From contig JAEUSA010000201.1 in the NCBI GenBank assembly GCA_016788945.1, positions 1 through 13,474 of the forward strand: a stretch of DNA of 13,474 nt. Reading direction: 5' to 3'. This document shows, one piece after another, positions 11,147 through 13,474 of the stretch; the stretch's first letter is position 1; each line of letters opens with the position of its first letter. The position numbers and the translations under genes are program-made. The notes beneath the pieces are model-generated. The model was not told where the DNA came from and searched no databases. It saw only the letters and a program-made list of their open reading frames with translations. This stretch comes from Leptospiraceae bacterium. Lineage in GTDB: Bacteria > Spirochaetota > Leptospiria > Turneriellales > Turneriellaceae.

Positions 11147-13474
11147 TTACTTTTCACCTTCGGTCATTCGGCGCGGCAGCGTAATCTCGAACACAGCCCC
11201 ACCCTCAGGGCGATTCTTTGCCGAAATCGTCCCACCGTGTAACTCGATAATCGATCGCGCGATGGGCAAACCTAATCCTGTGCCGCCCGGGCTGGCATGC
11301 GGGGCGCGGACAAATTTTTCAAAGATAGTATCGATCATACTATCCTCAATTCCGCTTCCGTCATCGGATATGATAACGCGCAGCGAATTCTGATCAATTC
11401 CGACGAGCAATGCTTCAACACGAACACCCGCCTGATTGTGAGACAGCGCGTTGGCAAGAACGTTATGGAATGCCTGTTGCAGAAGCGAATAATCGCAGAA
11501 ACAGGCAAAATCACTGCCTTCATACTTCAGCGCCAAAGAACTGCCTTGGTATTCTGCACGTAATTTTTCAACGGTTTCGCTGAGGATTCCTTTCAGATCA
11601 TGCGTTTCGCGGTTGAGCTTTATTTTTCCTGCCTCGATGCGGCTCATGTCCAGCAGGTTACTCACCAGCACGTTGAGCTTACGCGCAGCGATGTCGGCCT
11701 CGGCGAGCAATGCCTGCTGCGCCGCAGCATTTTTTTCCGTCGATTTGAGCTGCATTGTTGAAATCGCACCACGGATAACCGCAATCGGTGTACGCAGTTC
11801 ATGCGAGATGGAATTAAGAATCGCCGCATGCAGTTTCTCCGATTCTTCGGCGACCCGCGCGCGCCGCTTATCCGAGGCGAGAAAATCGCGCTCGATAGTA
11901 ATTGCCGCGTGGTTTACAAAGGCGAACAAAATTTCTTCCTGATCGGGGCGCAATCTCTGCCGTTTGGCGAGCCTGAGTCCGAGCACCCCAACAATACCAC
12001 CGGTCGAAACCAACGGATAATAGGTTCCTGAGGCCAAGGGTAAAGTATCGGTATAACGTCCTGCGGGCTTACGGTTCTCAAACACCCAAAAAGCCACGCT
12101 CGCTTCTTTTGACGAGAGTTTACGGTTGCTACCTTCGGCTGCCTTCAGCTCCAACTTGCCGGCTTTATCGCGGAGATTGACCGAGACCCGCGATTTAAAA
12201 AACTCGCTGATGAAGGTAACTGCACTTCTCACGGTTTCTTCGAGGCTCGTCGAACGGCTTAACCGACGTGAGAAATTATAGACTGCCGCGACGCGCTCTT
12301 CGCGGGTCATCAACACCTGTTCACGCAGACGCAACCGCGCCATCAGATTTCCCATGACCATGGCCACGACGTAATAGAGTGCGAGGGTGAGATAGTCTTC
12401 GAGTTTAGCGATATAAAACGTATAATAAGGCGGAATAAAGACGAAATCCCAGCTTAGGGCACTGATGGTTGCGGCGACGATCAGCGGTCCCCTGCCGACA
12501 AATACCCCCAACGTCAATACGACCGACAGATAGATGAGAGACATCGCCGTGTAGCCTAACAGGTCGCGCGCCAGAAAACCCGCGAATGTCGTGAGAAGTG
12601 TCAGCAGAATGGCAAAACCATACTGCCGGCGCGAAGAAGTCAGATTCAGGCTTGATATGAAGTCGACGGTGCGCCGCTCGCGCGCATGTACCGCCGTACC
12701 GGCAACGTGAATCTCGAGCCCGCCACTGTGCGCAATGAGTCGATCAAGCATCGAACTGTGCGTCAGTCTCTGCCAAAGCGATTGCGGTGGTTTACCGATA
12801 ATAATTTGCGTGGCGTTTTTCTGCCGCGCAATGCGCAGTAATCCTGTCGCCACATCGGTATCGCGTACCGAAATGACTTCTGCTCCCAATTCGCGCGCGA
12901 GGCTCAGGTTCTGCATCAGCATTTTCTGCGCAGCGGGCAAAAGATTCTTCCCGATATCGATGTGCACTGCCAGCCAGCGGCCTTTGAGCTCAAACGCGCG
13001 CTGCCGGGCCATGCGAATCAGATTTTCCCCATTATGGCTCGGACTGATCGCGACGACAATACGTTCGGCAGTCTTCCAAGTATCGTCGATGTTCTTTAGC
13101 GTGCGGTAATCCTGCAATTCTTGGTCAACAAAACTGGCGGTGAAATGCAGGGCCATTTCTCTCAGTGCGGTAAGATTTCCTTTGCGAAAAAAATTATTCG
13201 CGGCCACTGCGGCCTTTTCCGGTGCGTAGATCTTACCGTCTTCGAGTCGCTTGATCAGCTCTTCGGGAACAAGGTCGACAAGTTCGATTTCTGATGCCAG
13301 ATCGATGAAACTGTCAGGGACACGCTCTTGTACGCGAACATTGGTTATTGATTCGACCGTATCGGCCACGCTCTCAAGATGCTGCACGTTCATCGCAGTC
13401 ATTACGTTGATACCGGCGTCGAGAAGCTCCAGAATATCCTGATAGCGTTTAGGATGCCTCTCACCAGGCACATT
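11147..13474 (-). CDS. kdpD: KdpD, potassium-responsive sensor histidine kinase (partial)
   Basis: The N-terminus is cut by the window edge. About 775 residues remain of a usual ~890, so roughly the first 115, including the Walker A ATP site, are missing. The frame is open to 13474, and its first residues (NVPGERHPKRYQDI, then MNVQHLES) match the middle of the KdpD domain. Counting from GTG at 13471: end of the KdpD domain to ~125, a USP-like domain (~136-260), four membrane helices in the DUF4118 pattern (~285-378), and a GAF-like domain (~400-530). The kinase core has the phosphorylated His557 (SISHELRTP), N-box Asn670/Asn674, DDGSG (703-707) and GGTGLGLPIA (729-738). All catalytic motifs seen are intact, so it should autophosphorylate and pass phosphate to KdpE, which is encoded next. 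Confidence 0.95.
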   Translation of the reverse strand, partial: NVPGERHPKRYQDILELLDAGINVMTAMNVQHLESVADTVESITNVRVQERVPDSFIDLASEIELVDLVPEELIKRLEDGKIYAPEKAAVAANNFFRKGNLTALREMALHFTASFVDQELQDYRTLKNIDDTWKTAERIVVAISPSHNGENLIRMARQRAFELKGRWLAVHIDIGKNLLPAAQKMLMQNLSLARELGAEVISVRDTDVATGLLRIARQKNATQIIIGKPPQSLWQRLTHSSMLDRLIAHSGGLEIHVAGTAVHARERRTVDFISSLNLTSSRRQYGFAILLTLLTTFAGFLARDLLGYTAMSLIYLSVVLTLGVFVGRGPLIVAATISALSWDFVFIPPYYTFYIAKLEDYLTLALYYVVAMVMGNLMARLRLREQVLMTREERVAAVYNFSRRLSRSTSLEETVRSAVTFISEFFKSRVSVNLRDKAGKLELKAAEGSNRKLSSKEASVAFWVFENRKPAGRYTDTLPLASGTYYPLVSTGGIVGVLGLRLAKRQRLRPDQEEILFAFVNHAAITIERDFLASDKRRARVAEESEKLHAAILNSISHELRTPIAVIRGAISTMQLKSTEKNAAAQQALLAEADIAARKLNVLVSNLLDMSRIEAGKIKLNRETHDLKGILSETVEKLRAEYQGSSLALKYEGSDFACFCDYSLLQQAFHNVLANALSHNQAGVRVEALLVGIDQNSLRVIISDDGSGIEDSMIDTIFEKFVRAPHASPGGTGLGLPIARSIIELHGGTISAKNRPEGGAVFEITLPRRMTEGEK

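Noticed and set aside
1..13474. CRISPR arrays, insertion sequences, prophage or tandem repeats
   Set aside because: I saw no regularly spaced repeats, transposase or integrase motifs, or terminal inverted repeats on reading the whole window.

Overview
The window looks like chromosomal DNA of a Gram-negative bacterium with moderate-to-high G+C content. The best lineage clue is a small protein at 7971-8420 that resembles the Leptospira-type DUF1564 family. A relative of Leptospiraceae such as Turneriella or Leptonema is therefore my best guess, at modest confidence, since no marker gene settles it. The first ~1.9 kb is visibly more A+T-rich than the rest.

Layout. (1) 89-1893, minus strand: a four-helix membrane protein with a C-terminal STAS-like domain, then a conserved protein of unknown function, with a plausible promoter at 1937-1964. 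(2) 1964-3362, plus strand: an AtpZ/AtpI-like membrane protein, ispE (MEP isoprenoid pathway) joined by an ATGA overlap, a tRNA-Gln(TTG) whose 5' end lies inside the 3' end of ispE, and a clean intrinsic terminator. (3) 3431-4770, plus: a HAMP-only membrane protein and a SAM-dependent methyltransferase whose conserved N-terminus extends upstream of any ordinary start codon. (4) 4719-7878, minus: an MFS/GPH-type transporter that overlaps the methyltransferase tail to tail by 52 bp, a lipoprotein with PPC-like modules that ends inside its own terminator hairpin, and a small protein of unknown function. (5) 7971-10453, plus: the DUF1564/ribbon-helix-helix-like protein, then a tight cluster of a bufferin-type (BufA2-like) secreted Cys-rich peptide, an ECF sigma factor, a zinc-binding anti-sigma factor and an unknown membrane protein. 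(6) 10457-13474, minus: kdpE and kdpD, the potassium-sensing two-component system, with kdpD cut by the right edge.

How the parts work together. The most interesting block is 8438-10453. A bufferin-like metallophore precursor overlaps the gene of its probable sigma regulator (GTGA), the sigma gene overlaps its anti-sigma gene by 8 bp, and a membrane protein with no family I recognise follows 3 bp later. The modification partners usually found beside such precursors (the DUF692/MNIO enzyme and BufC) are absent from this window. This could be a compact metal- or envelope-stress-responsive operon with an unusual composition. KdpD/KdpE at the right would normally control kdpFABC, which probably lies beyond the right edge. 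Genes are packed very tightly: several starts or stops overlap, and two convergent pairs have no ordinary intergenic spacer.
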